DNA of 44,131 nt from Lachnospiraceae bacterium (GTDB lineage: Bacteria; Bacillota; Clostridia; Lachnospirales; Lachnospiraceae). The translations under genes were made by a program, and so were the position numbers. The number at the start of each line of letters is the position of its first letter. Positions within the stretch are counted from its first letter, which is position 1. Positions 35,322 through 43,991 of this stretch are shown piece by piece. The notes beneath the pieces are model-generated. The model was not told the origin of the DNA. It ran no database searches and saw only the letters and a list, made by a program, of their open reading frames with translations. The DNA is taken from positions 1 through 44,131 of the forward strand of contig JAGALK010000090.1 in the NCBI GenBank assembly GCA_017625255.1, in the 5' to 3' direction.

Positions 35322-36188
35322 ATGGCATATTTAGGAAATCCACAGAATACCATTTTGGTATTGCAAAAATACAATTTTAATTTTCAAAAGAAATTCGGGC
35401 AGAATTTTTTGATAGATACCCATGTATTAGATAAAATCATATCTTCTGCAGGTATTACAAAGGATGATTTTGTTTTGGAAATTGGACCGGGAATTGGAAC
35501 AATGACTCAATATTTATGCGAAAATGCAAGAGAAGTCGCAGCGGTAGAAATTGACAGAAATCTGATTCCGATTCTGGCAGATACCTTAAGTGAGTATGAT
35601 AATGTGGAAGTTATCAACGAGGATATTTTAAAATTAGATATCTGTGCATTAGCAGAACGGAAAAATGATGGAAAACCGATAAAGGTTGTGGCAAATCTGC
35701 CATACTATATTACAACACCTATTATTATGGGATTATTTGAAAGCAAAGTGCCTATCGACAGCATTACGATTATGGTGCAAAAGGAAGTTGCTGACCGTAT
35801 GCAGTCAGGACCGGGAAGTAAGGATTATGGTGCGCTTTCCCTTGCGGTACAGTATTATGCAAAGCCGGAAATTGTGGCAAATGTACCGCCAAATTGTTTT
35901 ATGCCAAGACCGAATGTAGGAAGCGCAGTGATTCGTCTTACCCGTCATGCAAATCCGCCGGTGGAAGTACAGGATGAAAAGCTGATGTTTGCCCTTATTC
36001 GTGCATCCTTTAATCAAAGAAGAAAAACTTTGGCAAATGGGTTAAATAATTCACCGGAAATCCATCTTTCCAAGGAGCAGATTCAGGAAAGTATTTTAGC
36101 TCTTGGTGTACCGGTCAATATTCGAGGCGAGGCGTTGACATTAGAACAGTTTGCTCAGTTAAGTAATATTGTAAAAGAAAGTATATAG
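35322..36188 (+). CDS. rsmA: 16S rRNA dimethyladenosine transferase
   Basis: This 288-aa SAM-dependent enzyme dimethylates two adjacent adenines near the 3' end of 16S rRNA. Motifs are KKFGQNFLID, EIGPGIGTMTQYL for SAM and ANLPYYITTP for the target base, followed by the PRPNVGSAVI C-terminal region. Two ATG codons are adjacent; the second (35322) is better spaced from GGAGG at 35312-35316 (5 bp rather than 2). Confidence 0.95.
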   Translation: MAYLGNPQNTILVLQKYNFNFQKKFGQNFLIDTHVLDKIISSAGITKDDFVLEIGPGIGTMTQYLCENAREVAAVEIDRNLIPILADTLSEYDNVEVINEDILKLDICALAERKNDGKPIKVVANLPYYITTPIIMGLFESKVPIDSITIMVQKEVADRMQSGPGSKDYGALSLAVQYYAKPEIVANVPPNCFMPRPNVGSAVIRLTRHANPPVEVQDEKLMFALIRASFNQRRKTLANGLNNSPEIHLSKEQIQESILALGVPVNIRGEALTLEQFAQLSNIVKESI

Positions 36189-36216
36189 AATATTTATGAG
36201 AAATGTTTCATATAGT
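36188..36216 (+). promoter_or_regulatory. candidate sporulation sigma-E-type promoter
   Basis: GAATATT (36188-36194) and CATATAGT (36209-36216) are separated by 14 bp. This resembles the sigma-E consensus (ATATT-N14-CATACA-T) that drives spoIID in Bacillus. The gene downstream is SpoIID-like. Confidence 0.5.
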
Positions 36217-36239
36217 ATAAGGACAAGCTAGGAGGTCTT

Positions 36240-37205
36240 ATGCGTATGAAACATTTTTTGCGTCATCATGTGCAGCGGAAAAGGATAGGATTTTTTTCTG
36301 TTGCCTGTAAAATATTTTACGGATTGGCATTTATCCTGCTCATCCCGGTGGTTTTTACTTTTTTGATACAAGGCGGAGGGAAAAATGCCAAAGGTAATAT
36401 AGAATTTTTAAATACTACAGAGATTGAGACAGGAGAATTAGATGAGTCGATTTTGCCGGGAATTCTTGCCAATCAGATTTCCATGGATACGGAAACGGAA
36501 GCAATGAAAGCGCAGGCGGTCATCGTTCGAACCAATTGCCTGCGGGCATTAGAGCGGGGAGAGGAAATGCCGGAAGGACTGACAAAGGGAGAGATGCTGC
36601 GAATCTGGGGGCAGGATAGCTTTTCAGAATATTACAGTCAGTTAGAAAGCTGCGTGGAGGCAACCAAGGGGGTAGCTATGATGCAGGATGGTACATATAT
36701 TCAGGCGGATTTTCACAAAGTAAGCGCAGGATATACCAGAAATGCAGCGGAGGTTTATGGGAATACCGACTATCCCTATTTAAAAAGTGCTGACAGCCGT
36801 ATGGATATTCCGGCGCCGGATTTTTTGAAGGTAATATTTTATACACCGGAAGAATTTGTTCAAAAAGGAAATACATATTTTTCAGCAGAAACAGCACAAA
36901 AAAGTGCAGCCGATATTTTGGCGGGAATAGAAATTACAAAAAGAGACAAGGCGGGGTATGTATTAGAAGTTAGTATAGATGGAAAACAATATTCTGGAGA
37001 AGAATTACGCCTTGCTTATGATTGGAATTCAGCAGCTTTTTCAATCAAAGAGGTAGATGGTCAGATTCGTGTGGTAACCAAGGGATTTGGGCATGGATTG
37101 GGATTAAGTCTGTATGGAGCAGAGGCTTTAGCCAAAGAAGGCTATACATATAAAGAAATTTTAGAATACTTTTATCATGAAATTGCTTTTATAACAATTG
37201 AATAA
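36240..37205 (+). CDS. spoIID: SpoIID/LytB-like protein with altered catalytic site
   Basis: This 321-aa protein has an N-terminal membrane anchor (about 22-44) and a SpoIID domain with the hallmark MKAQAVIVRTN near residue 89 and GFGHGLGLSLYGAEALAKEG near the end. In active SpoIID transglycosylases the catalytic Glu lies in a GVVAxEMP segment; here the matching segment is GILANQISM, so Gln79 replaces Glu. A strong AGGAGG site at 36230-36235 serves ATG 36240, or possibly 36246. It is followed by a SpoIIQ-like gene, as in other spore formers. Confidence 0.82.
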   Translation: MRMKHFLRHHVQRKRIGFFSVACKIFYGLAFILLIPVVFTFLIQGGGKNAKGNIEFLNTTEIETGELDESILPGILANQISMDTETEAMKAQAVIVRTNCLRALERGEEMPEGLTKGEMLRIWGQDSFSEYYSQLESCVEATKGVAMMQDGTYIQADFHKVSAGYTRNAAEVYGNTDYPYLKSADSRMDIPAPDFLKVIFYTPEEFVQKGNTYFSAETAQKSAADILAGIEITKRDKAGYVLEVSIDGKQYSGEELRLAYDWNSAAFSIKEVDGQIRVVTKGFGHGLGLSLYGAEALAKEGYTYKEILEYFYHEIAFITIE

Positions 37206-37269
37206 AATCATAAAATACGCACAGACTATAGTCAGCAATTAGCAAATATGACTATGGATGGTGATAATT

Positions 37270-38061
37270 ATGAAAAGAGGAGCAAAACATTTCTTTAGAA
37301 GAAAACAGTATACAATAGCAGCTGCAGCAGTTTTGGTGGCAGCTCTTGGTATTACGGGCGTGTATTATCTGGGAGATTCTACAGATTCTAAGGAGCCAAA
37401 GCAGCAGGTAGCAGAAAACAAAGAAGAAAAAGCCCAAAATATGGTTACAGCAGAAAAAGAAGAAACCGAAGAGGATAGTGAGCAGACAGCAAAGGTATCT
37501 GCAGTGATTGAACCAAAAAGCAATACAGATATAACTGAAATTCAAACAGAAGCAGAGGATACAGAAAATGAAGCAACAGAAGTAAAGGAGCAGGAAACGG
37601 TTAAGACAGCGGCAGTTGTAGAACCGACAAATGCAGCAGAGCTTCATTTTGATACAGCAGCAGGACTCGTTTGGCCGGTAGATGGTGCAGTCATTATGGA
37701 CTACAGTATGGATCAGACCGTTTATTTTACTACGCTGGATCAGTACAAATATAATCCGGCAGTTGTTATTGCAGGCAATGTGAATGAAAAAGTAAAGGCA
37801 GCGGCAAGCGGAACTATTACAGATGTGAGCACCAATGAAGTAACCGGGTGTACAGTTACCATGGATCTTGGAGATGGCTATACTGCGATATATGGACAGT
37901 TAAAGGAAGTACCATATGCGGCAGGAACCTATGTAGAAGCAGGTAATACCCTTGGTTTTATCAGTGAGCCGACCAAATACTATTCCTTAGAGGGAAGCAA
38001 TGTTTATTTTGAATTGCAAAAAGACGGAGAATCTATTGATCCGGTAGAATATTTTCAATAA
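37270..38061 (+). CDS. SpoIIQ-like membrane protein with degenerate LytM (M23) domain
   Basis: This 263-aa protein has a basic N-terminus, one membrane helix (about 15-35), an acidic/low-complexity linker (about 38-118) and a C-terminal M23/LytM fold (about 125-262). The usual zinc ligands seem lost: the first motif reads NPAVVIAG where HxGxD is expected, and the HxH motif reads NVY in GSNVYFELQKDG. The start at 37270 is chosen for GGTGAT just upstream. Next to SpoIID it is a good candidate for SpoIIQ, which tethers the forespore channel rather than cutting wall. Confidence 0.78.
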   Translation: MKRGAKHFFRRKQYTIAAAAVLVAALGITGVYYLGDSTDSKEPKQQVAENKEEKAQNMVTAEKEETEEDSEQTAKVSAVIEPKSNTDITEIQTEAEDTENEATEVKEQETVKTAAVVEPTNAAELHFDTAAGLVWPVDGAVIMDYSMDQTVYFTTLDQYKYNPAVVIAGNVNEKVKAAASGTITDVSTNEVTGCTVTMDLGDGYTAIYGQLKEVPYAAGTYVEAGNTLGFISEPTKYYSLEGSNVYFELQKDGESIDPVEYFQ

Positions 38062-38087
38062 AAATAGCAATAAGAGCCGCGTTTTCC

Positions 38088-38116
38088 TTGAATTTGTGGA
38101 GTAGAAACCGTATAAT
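38088..38116 (+). promoter_or_regulatory. sigma-A promoter of the TPR-GGDEF gene
   Basis: TTGAAT (38088-38093) and TATAAT (38111-38116) are separated by 17 bp, about 44 bp before the ATG. Confidence 0.75.
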
Positions 38117-38159
38117 GAACCTGGCAAGTTAGCAATTGTTGGCAAAAGAGGAGACCAAA

Positions 38160-39779
38160 ATGAGCTATAACGAATATAATGAACAGGTTCAGGGATGGAT
38201 TCGTGCGGTGATGGAAAACCGTGGAGTTCAGGCAAAAAAGGTTATACAAAACTGCAAATGGATAGAGCAATATGCTACGCAGATAAATGACGAAAAACTT
38301 TTAGGGCTTTCCTATTTTTATACGGGAGAGACGCATTATTTATCCAATGATATTGAGCGTCTGTTCCGCTACATAATTAAGTCACTGGGGTATTTAGAGA
38401 GAAGCGGACAGTGGAAATTGGCAGCAAGAGCATACAATCTGTTGGCAATTACATCCATTAGCCGTGGAAATGTACTTTTTGCTCTGGACTATTATCTGAA
38501 CGGTCTTTCTTATTGTAAAAAGTTTCGTTTATATGAAGAGGGTTGTATTATCAACATTAATATCGGAACGCTTTATATCAATTCAGGAGAATACAAACAG
38601 GCGAAAATGTTTTTTGAGGATGCATTCAGACAGCTTCGAAAAATTGAGGGATGTTCGAATTATACTTCCTATAAAATGGCAATTTATCTGGCATTGGGAA
38701 AGTGCTATATGAGTCAGGAGGTATATGAAAAAGCCCGTCAGTATATGCAGAAAGCAGAACGGGAATGTTTGGAAAAAGCAGACGCTTTGGATAAAATGTA
38801 TTTTACTGTTTTTCAGACCTTGTATTTTAATGTGCAGGGAAAAATCCAAAGCAGAGATGAATGTATACAGAAGGTGCAAAAGCAGATGACAGGAAAGTTT
38901 GCTTTGTTAGATGTTTTTGATGAGTTGTATGATTACAGCAAAATGCTGTTTGAAATCCGTTATTATAAGGAATTCTGGGAGGTCATCACATTACTGGAAG
39001 AGTTTGTTTCCAGAACAAAAATCATTAATTTCCAGAGAAAGCTGCTTTCGCTAAAGATTCAGTATTATAAATTGATGGAAGACAACAATGAATATTTGCA
39101 GGCAGCAGGGGTATTTTATGAGCTTTCTGAACTGATGGAAACGGAAAACAGTTATATGGTTTCAGCTATGTTGGATGTTCGGCGAAGCTTAGATAGTGAG
39201 ACGAAGATGCGTCTGGAAATGGAAAAAGAAAATGTGGCATTGGTTGAGCTGTCCCAGACAGATGCTTTGACAGGATTGTGGAATCGTTTTCGCATGAATA
39301 CCTATGCGGAAGAAGCTTTTGAAAAGGCAAGAGAACAGAAAAGCAATTTTGCTGTGGAAATTCTGGATGTGGATTACTTTAAACAGTATAATGATACTTA
39401 TGGTCATCAGGCAGGTGATAAATGTCTGATTCATGTGGCAAATGAAATTAAAAAACTGCAGGAGCATGGAGGTATCAACGGATTTAGATATGGCGGAGAC
39501 GAATTTGTGATTCTATTTGAAGGATACAATATGGAACAGGTAGGTCAGTTGATGCAGGATTTGAAGCTGGGGATTTTAAAACTACAGCTTACAAATCATT
39601 ATTCTCAGGCAGCAGAGGTGGTAAGTATATCGCAGGGAGCCTGTGTTGGTATACCGGGAGAAAGCAGTCGTGTATGGGATTTTCTGCAGACGGCAGATAA
39701 GACTTTATATCAGGTGAAGAGGAAATCCAGAAATAATCTGGCGGTTGAATTATTTCAGGAGACAAAGAATGGGCACTAA
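38160..39779 (+). CDS. TPR-repeat diguanylate cyclase (GGDEF)
   Basis: This 539-aa cytoplasmic protein has several tetratricopeptide-like helix pairs over about residues 1-340 (for example [17 protein letters not shown] and [17 protein letters not shown]). A short coiled coil (about 345-370) and a GGDEF domain (about 372-530) follow. The active site [10 protein letters not shown] is intact, as are the metal Asp in [12 protein letters not shown] and the DALTGLWNR entry motif. No RxxD inhibitory site precedes it. It should make cyclic di-GMP in response to a protein or peptide bound by the repeats (inference). GAGGAG precedes the ATG at 38160. Confidence 0.88.
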   Translation: MSYNEYNEQVQGWIRAVMENRGVQAKKVIQNCKWIEQYATQINDEKLLGLSYFYTGETHYLSNDIERLFRYIIKSLGYLERSGQWKLAARAYNLLAITSISRGNVLFALDYYLNGLSYCKKFRLYEEGCIININIGTLYINSGEYKQAKMFFEDAFRQLRKIEGCSNYTSYKMAIYLALGKCYMSQEVYEKARQYMQKAERECLEKADALDKMYFTVFQTLYFNVQGKIQSRDECIQKVQKQMTGKFALLDVFDELYDYSKMLFEIRYYKEFWEVITLLEEFVSRTKIINFQRKLLSLKIQYYKLMEDNNEYLQAAGVFYELSELMETENSYMVSAMLDVRRSLDSETKMRLEMEKENVALVELSQTDALTGLWNRFRMNTYAEEAFEKAREQKSNFAVEILDVDYFKQYNDTYGHQAGDKCLIHVANEIKKLQEHGGINGFRYGGDEFVILFEGYNMEQVGQLMQDLKLGILKLQLTNHYSQAAEVVSISQGACVGIPGESSRVWDFLQTADKTLYQVKRKSRNNLAVELFQETKNGH

Positions 39780-40035
39780 TTATACCTATATTGTAGAATG
39801 CAGCGACAAAACCTATTATACCGGTTGGACAACAGATATAGATAAACGGCTTCGGGTACATAACGCTGGAAAAGGTGCAAAGTACACGAAACCAAGACTT
39901 CCGGTAAAATTAGCATATTTGGAAATTCACGAGACAAAACAGCAGGCAATGCAAAGAGAAGCGTATATAAAAGGGTTGACACGAAAAGAAAAGGAAAAAC
40001 TTATAATGGAATGGGGAGATAGAAAGGAAAACTAG
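39769..40035 (+). CDS. GIY-YIG nuclease superfamily protein
   Basis: This 88-aa protein consists of a single GIY-YIG domain of the UPF0213/YhbQ type. [16 protein letters not shown] carries the paired Tyr motif, and [17 protein letters not shown] and [19 protein letters not shown] follow as usual. The ATG at 39769 overlaps the GGDEF gene by 11 bp and follows AGGAG at 39757-39761. The family's cellular target is not settled. Confidence 0.9.
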   Translation: MGTNYTYIVECSDKTYYTGWTTDIDKRLRVHNAGKGAKYTKPRLPVKLAYLEIHETKQQAMQREAYIKGLTRKEKEKLIMEWGDRKEN

Positions 40036-40043
40036 AAAATTAT

Positions 40044-41639
40044 ATGGAAACAATCAGATTTGATGAATTGAATTTGCAGCCGCAGATTTTAAGAGGAATA
40101 AAAGAAATGGGCTTCGAGGAAGCTACGCCGATTCAGGCAAAGGCTATTCCGGTAGTGTTAAGCGGAAGTGATGTAATCGGACAGGCGCAGACGGGAACAG
40201 GAAAAACAGCAGCATTTGGTATACCTATCTTACAGAAGGTAGATCCTTCCGTGAAAAAAACACAGGTTATTATTCTTTCTCCTACAAGAGAGCTGGCAAT
40301 TCAGGTATCGGAGGAACTGCGGAATCTGAGTAAATACATGCATGGAATCAAAATATTGCCTGTATATGGCGGACAGGATATCACCAAGCAGATTCGTTCT
40401 CTAAAAGGTGGAGTACAGATTATTGTAGGTACACCGGGGCGTGTGATGGATCATTTACGAAGAAAAACGATTCGTTGTGATTTCGTGCATACCATTGTAT
40501 TAGACGAAGCGGATGAAATGCTAAATATGGGTTTTCGTGAGGATATAGAAACTGTACTGGAATATATACCAAATGAGCATCAGACGGTACTGTTTTCTGC
40601 GACCATGCCAAAGCCTATTTTGGATATTACCAAAAAATATCAGCATGATGCAGTAACCATAAAGGTAGTGAAAAAGGAATTAACGGTTTCAAACATTGAG
40701 CAGTATTACTACGATGTGCGCCGTAAAGATAAAGTGGAAGTATTGACAAGACTTTTAGATTTTTATAATCCAAAGGTATCTATCGTATTTTGCAACACAA
40801 AAAAAATGGTGGACGAGTTAGCCAGTGAGCTGACAGCCAGAGGCTATTTTGCAGAAGGACTTCATGGCGATATGAAGCAGGCGCAAAGAGACCATGTTAT
40901 GGCAAATTTCCGTAAAGGAAAGACCGAGATATTGATTGCTACCGATGTGGCAGCCAGAGGAATAGATGTGGATGATGTGGAAGCAGTATTTAATTTTGAT
41001 ATTCCACAGGATGATGAATATTATGTACATCGCATCGGCAGAACCGGTCGTGCAGGCAGAACCGGAAAGGCATTCAGCTTTGTCAAAGGCAAAGAAGTAT
41101 ATAAATTAAAGGATATTATGCGTTACTGCAAGACCAAAATCTATGCACAGCCGATTCCATCCTCAGAGGATGTGGCACAGATGAAAGCTGAGAAAATCAT
41201 GGATAAAATCGCCACAATTATGGAAGAGGAAGATTTGCGGGATATGATTAATTTCATTGAAAAGCAGATTAATGAATCGGATTATACGGCTATGGATATT
41301 GCAGCAGCTTTCTTAAAACAGGCATTAGGCGGTATGGAGTCATCAGCAGAAAACTATGGTGAAGGAAGCTGTGATTTTGGTGACACTGGTGCAGAGGATG
41401 GCATGGTTCGTCTTTTCATCAATATAGGTAAAAAGCAGAGAATTCGTCCGGGAGATATTTTAGGTGCTATTGCAGGCGAATCAAATATGTCCGGAGATTT
41501 AGTGGGTGCTATTGATATGTATGACAAATATACTTTTGTAGAAGTACCACAGGAATATGGAAAAAAGGTATTGTCTGCAATGAAAAATGTAAAAATTAAA
41601 GGAAAGGCTATTCATGTAGAGGTGGCAAATAGCAGATAG
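40044..41639 (+). CDS. DEAD-box RNA helicase with DbpA-type RNA-binding domain
   Basis: This 531-aa helicase has the Q motif (TPIQAKAIP), motif I (AQTGTGKT), Ia (PTRELAIQ), II (VLDEADEML), III (SAT) and VI (HRIGRTGRAGRTG). Residues about 452-529 match the DbpA/CsdA RNA-binding domain (MVRLFINIGKKQRIRPGDIL). It belongs to the DeaD/CshA group that remodels rRNA or mRNA structure. It begins 8 bp after the GIY-YIG gene. No clear ribosome site is visible close to the ATG. Confidence 0.93.
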   Translation: METIRFDELNLQPQILRGIKEMGFEEATPIQAKAIPVVLSGSDVIGQAQTGTGKTAAFGIPILQKVDPSVKKTQVIILSPTRELAIQVSEELRNLSKYMHGIKILPVYGGQDITKQIRSLKGGVQIIVGTPGRVMDHLRRKTIRCDFVHTIVLDEADEMLNMGFREDIETVLEYIPNEHQTVLFSATMPKPILDITKKYQHDAVTIKVVKKELTVSNIEQYYYDVRRKDKVEVLTRLLDFYNPKVSIVFCNTKKMVDELASELTARGYFAEGLHGDMKQAQRDHVMANFRKGKTEILIATDVAARGIDVDDVEAVFNFDIPQDDEYYVHRIGRTGRAGRTGKAFSFVKGKEVYKLKDIMRYCKTKIYAQPIPSSEDVAQMKAEKIMDKIATIMEEEDLRDMINFIEKQINESDYTAMDIAAAFLKQALGGMESSAENYGEGSCDFGDTGAEDGMVRLFINIGKKQRIRPGDILGAIAGESNMSGDLVGAIDMYDKYTFVEVPQEYGKKVLSAMKNVKIKGKAIHVEVANSR

Positions 41640-41658
41640 AAAATGGCGTGAGTTATCC

Positions 41659-41687
41659 TTGCATTTTATTTTATATCATGCTACACT
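41659..41687 (+). promoter_or_regulatory. sigma-A promoter with extended -10, upstream of queT
   Basis: TTGCAT (41659-41664) and TACACT (41682-41687) have 17-bp spacing, and TGC immediately precedes the -10 (extended -10 TGn). The leader transcript would start near 41694. Confidence 0.7.
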
Positions 41688-41707
41688 AGCCTGGTTAAAA
41701 ATAAATC

Positions 41708-41750
41708 GGTGAGTTCGAGACCTTCCTCACCTAAAACAAAACTAAAGGAG
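41708..41750 (+). promoter_or_regulatory. probable preQ1 riboswitch (class I-like)
   Basis: GGUGAG (41708-41713) pairs with CUCACC (41726-41731) around a 12-nt loop. An A-rich tail (41732-41746) then ends in ACUAAAGG and runs into the Shine-Dalgarno AAAGGAG. The tail is very close to that of the T. tengcongensis preQ1-I switch (AACAAAACAAGG). Loop CCUU (41721-41724) could pair with AAGG (41745-41748) and hide the ribosome site. The downstream gene belongs to a family commonly under preQ1 control. The loop does not match the standard consensus exactly. Confidence 0.6.
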
Positions 41751-41760
41751 AAAATTGAAT

Positions 41761-42246
41761 ATGAGAAACAAAAAAGCACAATTTATTACCCAGGCGGCAA
41801 TGCTTGCCGCATTGTATGTCGTACTGACATTGTTTGCAAATGGATTAGGATTAGCAAATTATGCCATTCAGGTGCGATTTTCCGAAGCATTGACGATTCT
41901 GCCTTATTTTACACCGGCAGCTATTCCGGGATTAACGGCAGGATGCCTAATCAGCAATTTATTGACGGGCTGTATGCCTTTGGATGTGGTATTCGGAACG
42001 CTTGCTACATTGCTTGGAGCAGTTGGAAGTTATATGCTTCGTAAGTGGAAATGGGCAGTACCGATTCCTCCAATTATAGCCAATACATTAATTGTACCCT
42101 TTGTACTTGCCTATGTATATCAATTCGAGGGTTCAATTCCTTATTTTATGCTGACCGTAGGTATTGGAGAGATTATTTCCTGCGGTGTGTTGGGAATGAT
42201 TTTTATGGGTATCTTAAATAAATATAGAAGTGTGATTTTTAAGTAA
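41761..42246 (+). CDS. queT: QueT-family queuosine precursor transporter
   Basis: This 161-aa membrane protein of the QueT (DUF988, COG4708) family has about five hydrophobic helices and the characteristic segments NYAIQVRFSEALTILPYFTP and GCMPLDVVFGTLATLLGA. It is the substrate-specific subunit of an ECF-type importer for a queuosine precursor. The ATG at 41761 follows AAAGGAG (41744-41750); a TTG 6 bp upstream is too close to that site. A preQ1-type leader lies directly upstream, consistent with feedback control. Confidence 0.9.
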   Translation: MRNKKAQFITQAAMLAALYVVLTLFANGLGLANYAIQVRFSEALTILPYFTPAAIPGLTAGCLISNLLTGCMPLDVVFGTLATLLGAVGSYMLRKWKWAVPIPPIIANTLIVPFVLAYVYQFEGSIPYFMLTVGIGEIISCGVLGMIFMGILNKYRSVIFK

Positions 42247-42255
42247 GTGTATGAA

Positions 42256-42301
42256 AAATGAGACAAGGAATGAAGAGTTCCCTAAATGTCTCATTTTTTT
42301 G
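42256..42301 (+). terminator. intrinsic terminator after queT
   Basis: AAATGAGACA (42256-42265) pairs with TGTCTCATTT (42287-42296). An inner GGAA/TTCC stem lies at 42267-42270 and 42278-42281, and a T-run follows to 42300. Confidence 0.85.
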
Positions 42302-42377
42302 TAGACATCTTTTTTTTCTATGATAAGCTAAAAGTACCAAATTAACGCATATTAGTGGGATGAAAGTGGACGAGCAA

Positions 42378-43403
42378 ATGAAAAAATTAACGAAAATTAC
42401 AGTATTTTTGATTGCCCTGGGATTTGTATTTATCTTTGGTAATAATTTTACTGTAAAGGCAACAAGCTTTGAAGAATGTAATATTACATCGGTAAATCAA
42501 ATTTCTGAATTTGATAACATATCTGCGATGTATGTTCAGAAAGCATCTGCGGCAGAAGGTGATGAACAAGGAGTTACAAACTATTTTAAATTCACATTAG
42601 CAGAAGATTCATGGGTAAAATTTACAGGAAGTTATTCTATGAATCAGCATGACGGTGGTCAGACACATGTAGATATCTATGCAGATGCCATGCTTTCCAA
42701 TGAAAAAGGAGAGTACGGATGGGGATATTGGGAATACGACGAAGTATTCAGTGGTTTTTTGAAAGCAGGAACTTATTATGGTGTCATCAATACAAAACAG
42801 GCAAATTATTCTGATTTTGTTGCAAATGTAAATGTTGTTGCCGGTGCAATTCCTGTATCAAAAATATTTGATGTTCAGATAACAACGCCTGCAAATAAAA
42901 AATATGCTACAGTAGTATTACCGGATGTTCTTGGCAGCAGTGTTCGTTGCGTACAGTATCGTAGCGGTGCTGTAAATCTGGAAAATGCATATAGCAATAC
43001 ATACTGGAAATATCATATTATGGATGATATTTATGATGGAGGCGATGATAATGTACAGTTCATTAATATCGCTAACAACAGCTATTCATTTAAAGTAATA
43101 AAAAATGGTCAATATACCATAATGCTTATGGATACGGAAGGCGGCCGTTATTCTGTAGTTGTATCAGTAAAAGAAATTGACACCAAGAAACCAACAGTAA
43201 AAGGTGTAAAAAATAAAAAGACATATAAAAAAGCAGTTAAAATTAAGTTCTACGATAATGGTTCAGGTATTCAATCTGCAAAATTAAATGGCAAGAAAAT
43301 TAAATCCGGAAAAAAAGTTTCGAAATCCGGAAGCTATAAATTAGTTGTTACTGACAAAGCAAAGAATAAAACAACCATTAAATTTAAAATTAAAAAGAAA
43401 TAA
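42378..43403 (+). CDS. secreted protein with Lys-rich C-terminal Ig-like domain
   Basis: The 341-aa product has a signal peptide (MKKLTKITVFLIALGFVFIF, cleavage near residue 28). Two beta-rich regions follow that resemble pre-peptidase or jelly-roll folds (about 30-130 and 135-250). A very basic Ig-like tail (about 262-341) has KPTVKGVKNKKTYKKAVKI and ends KFKIKKK. No strong Shine-Dalgarno is seen; the Met at 42360 (six residues longer) is an equally possible start. There is no LPXTG or membrane anchor. The basic tail probably mediates electrostatic wall attachment (inference). Confidence 0.75.
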   Translation: MKKLTKITVFLIALGFVFIFGNNFTVKATSFEECNITSVNQISEFDNISAMYVQKASAAEGDEQGVTNYFKFTLAEDSWVKFTGSYSMNQHDGGQTHVDIYADAMLSNEKGEYGWGYWEYDEVFSGFLKAGTYYGVINTKQANYSDFVANVNVVAGAIPVSKIFDVQITTPANKKYATVVLPDVLGSSVRCVQYRSGAVNLENAYSNTYWKYHIMDDIYDGGDDNVQFINIANNSYSFKVIKNGQYTIMLMDTEGGRYSVVVSVKEIDTKKPTVKGVKNKKTYKKAVKIKFYDNGSGIQSAKLNGKKIKSGKKVSKSGSYKLVVTDKAKNKTTIKFKIKKK

Positions 43404-43408
43404 TAAAT

Positions 43409-43449
43409 AGGGTGTCCTAAAAGTCATGAAACGACTTTTAGGACACCCT
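43409..43449. terminator. bidirectional terminator with a 17-bp perfect stem
   Basis: Bases 43409-43425 pair perfectly with 43433-43449 around a 7-nt loop. It lies between convergent genes, 6 bp after the secreted-protein stop and 7 bp from the PAP2 stop, and is AT-rich on both sides. Confidence 0.85.
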
Positions 43450-43455
43450 GTTCTA

Positions 43456-43917
43456 TTATACTATAAAAAAATAAATTACCAATGCATTTGCAATACCTAA
43501 CAGAATACCGGCAATCACCTGAAGAGGTGTATGTCCTACAAATTCCTTCAGCTTCACTTCCGGCAGCTGCTTAGAAGTTAATGCATCAAAAACGGCAAGC
43601 ATTTCATTGATGATAACTGCCTGTTTACCCGTCTCTAGACGAACTCCCATCGCATCGTGGCAGACAACAATTGCAAAAATAGCACTAATTGCAAATTGTG
43701 AAGAATCTACTCCATGAATCAGACCACACATCACGGCGAGAGAAGTGACTGTGGCAGAATGTCCGCTTGGCATACCTCCGTCTCCCACTAACCGCTTAAA
43801 ATCAATTTTTTTATTAATAGCGGCATAGATAATGGTTTTTAATACCTGTGCTGTCAGCCATGAACAAATGCTTGTCATCAAAATAATATTTGTAAATAAA
43901 TCCTGTACCCAATTCAT
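43456..43917 (-). CDS. divergent PAP2-family membrane protein
   Basis: This 153-aa protein of the DUF212/divergent PAP2 family has four or five hydrophobic helices and the acid-phosphatase-like motif GGMPSGHSATVT near residue 50. A further HDAMGVRLETGKQA segment is typical of this branch. The ATG at 43917 has AGGAGAG upstream. A frame open to 44034 would start inside the terminal inverted repeat and adds 39 residues not seen in the family, so it is rejected. Enzyme activity has not been established for this subfamily. Confidence 0.9.
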   Translation of the reverse strand: MNWVQDLFTNIILMTSICSWLTAQVLKTIIYAAINKKIDFKRLVGDGGMPSGHSATVTSLAVMCGLIHGVDSSQFAISAIFAIVVCHDAMGVRLETGKQAVIINEMLAVFDALTSKQLPEVKLKEFVGHTPLQVIAGILLGIANALVIYFFIV

Positions 43918-43991
43918 AACTACTCTCCTATACTGTATAGAACCAATAATAGCATAACTGATACTTAAACACAAGAAAGCGGTTAAATTAA

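Noticed and set aside
41700..41760. preQ1-II riboswitch before queT
   Set aside because: The embedded P4 hairpin and the CUUGGUG/CACCAAG stem expected for class II are missing. A class I-like fold fits better.
42301..42377. Sigma-A promoter before the secreted-protein gene
   Set aside because: TAGACA and TATGAT-like hexamers exist but are only 11 bp apart, which is too close for a functional pair.
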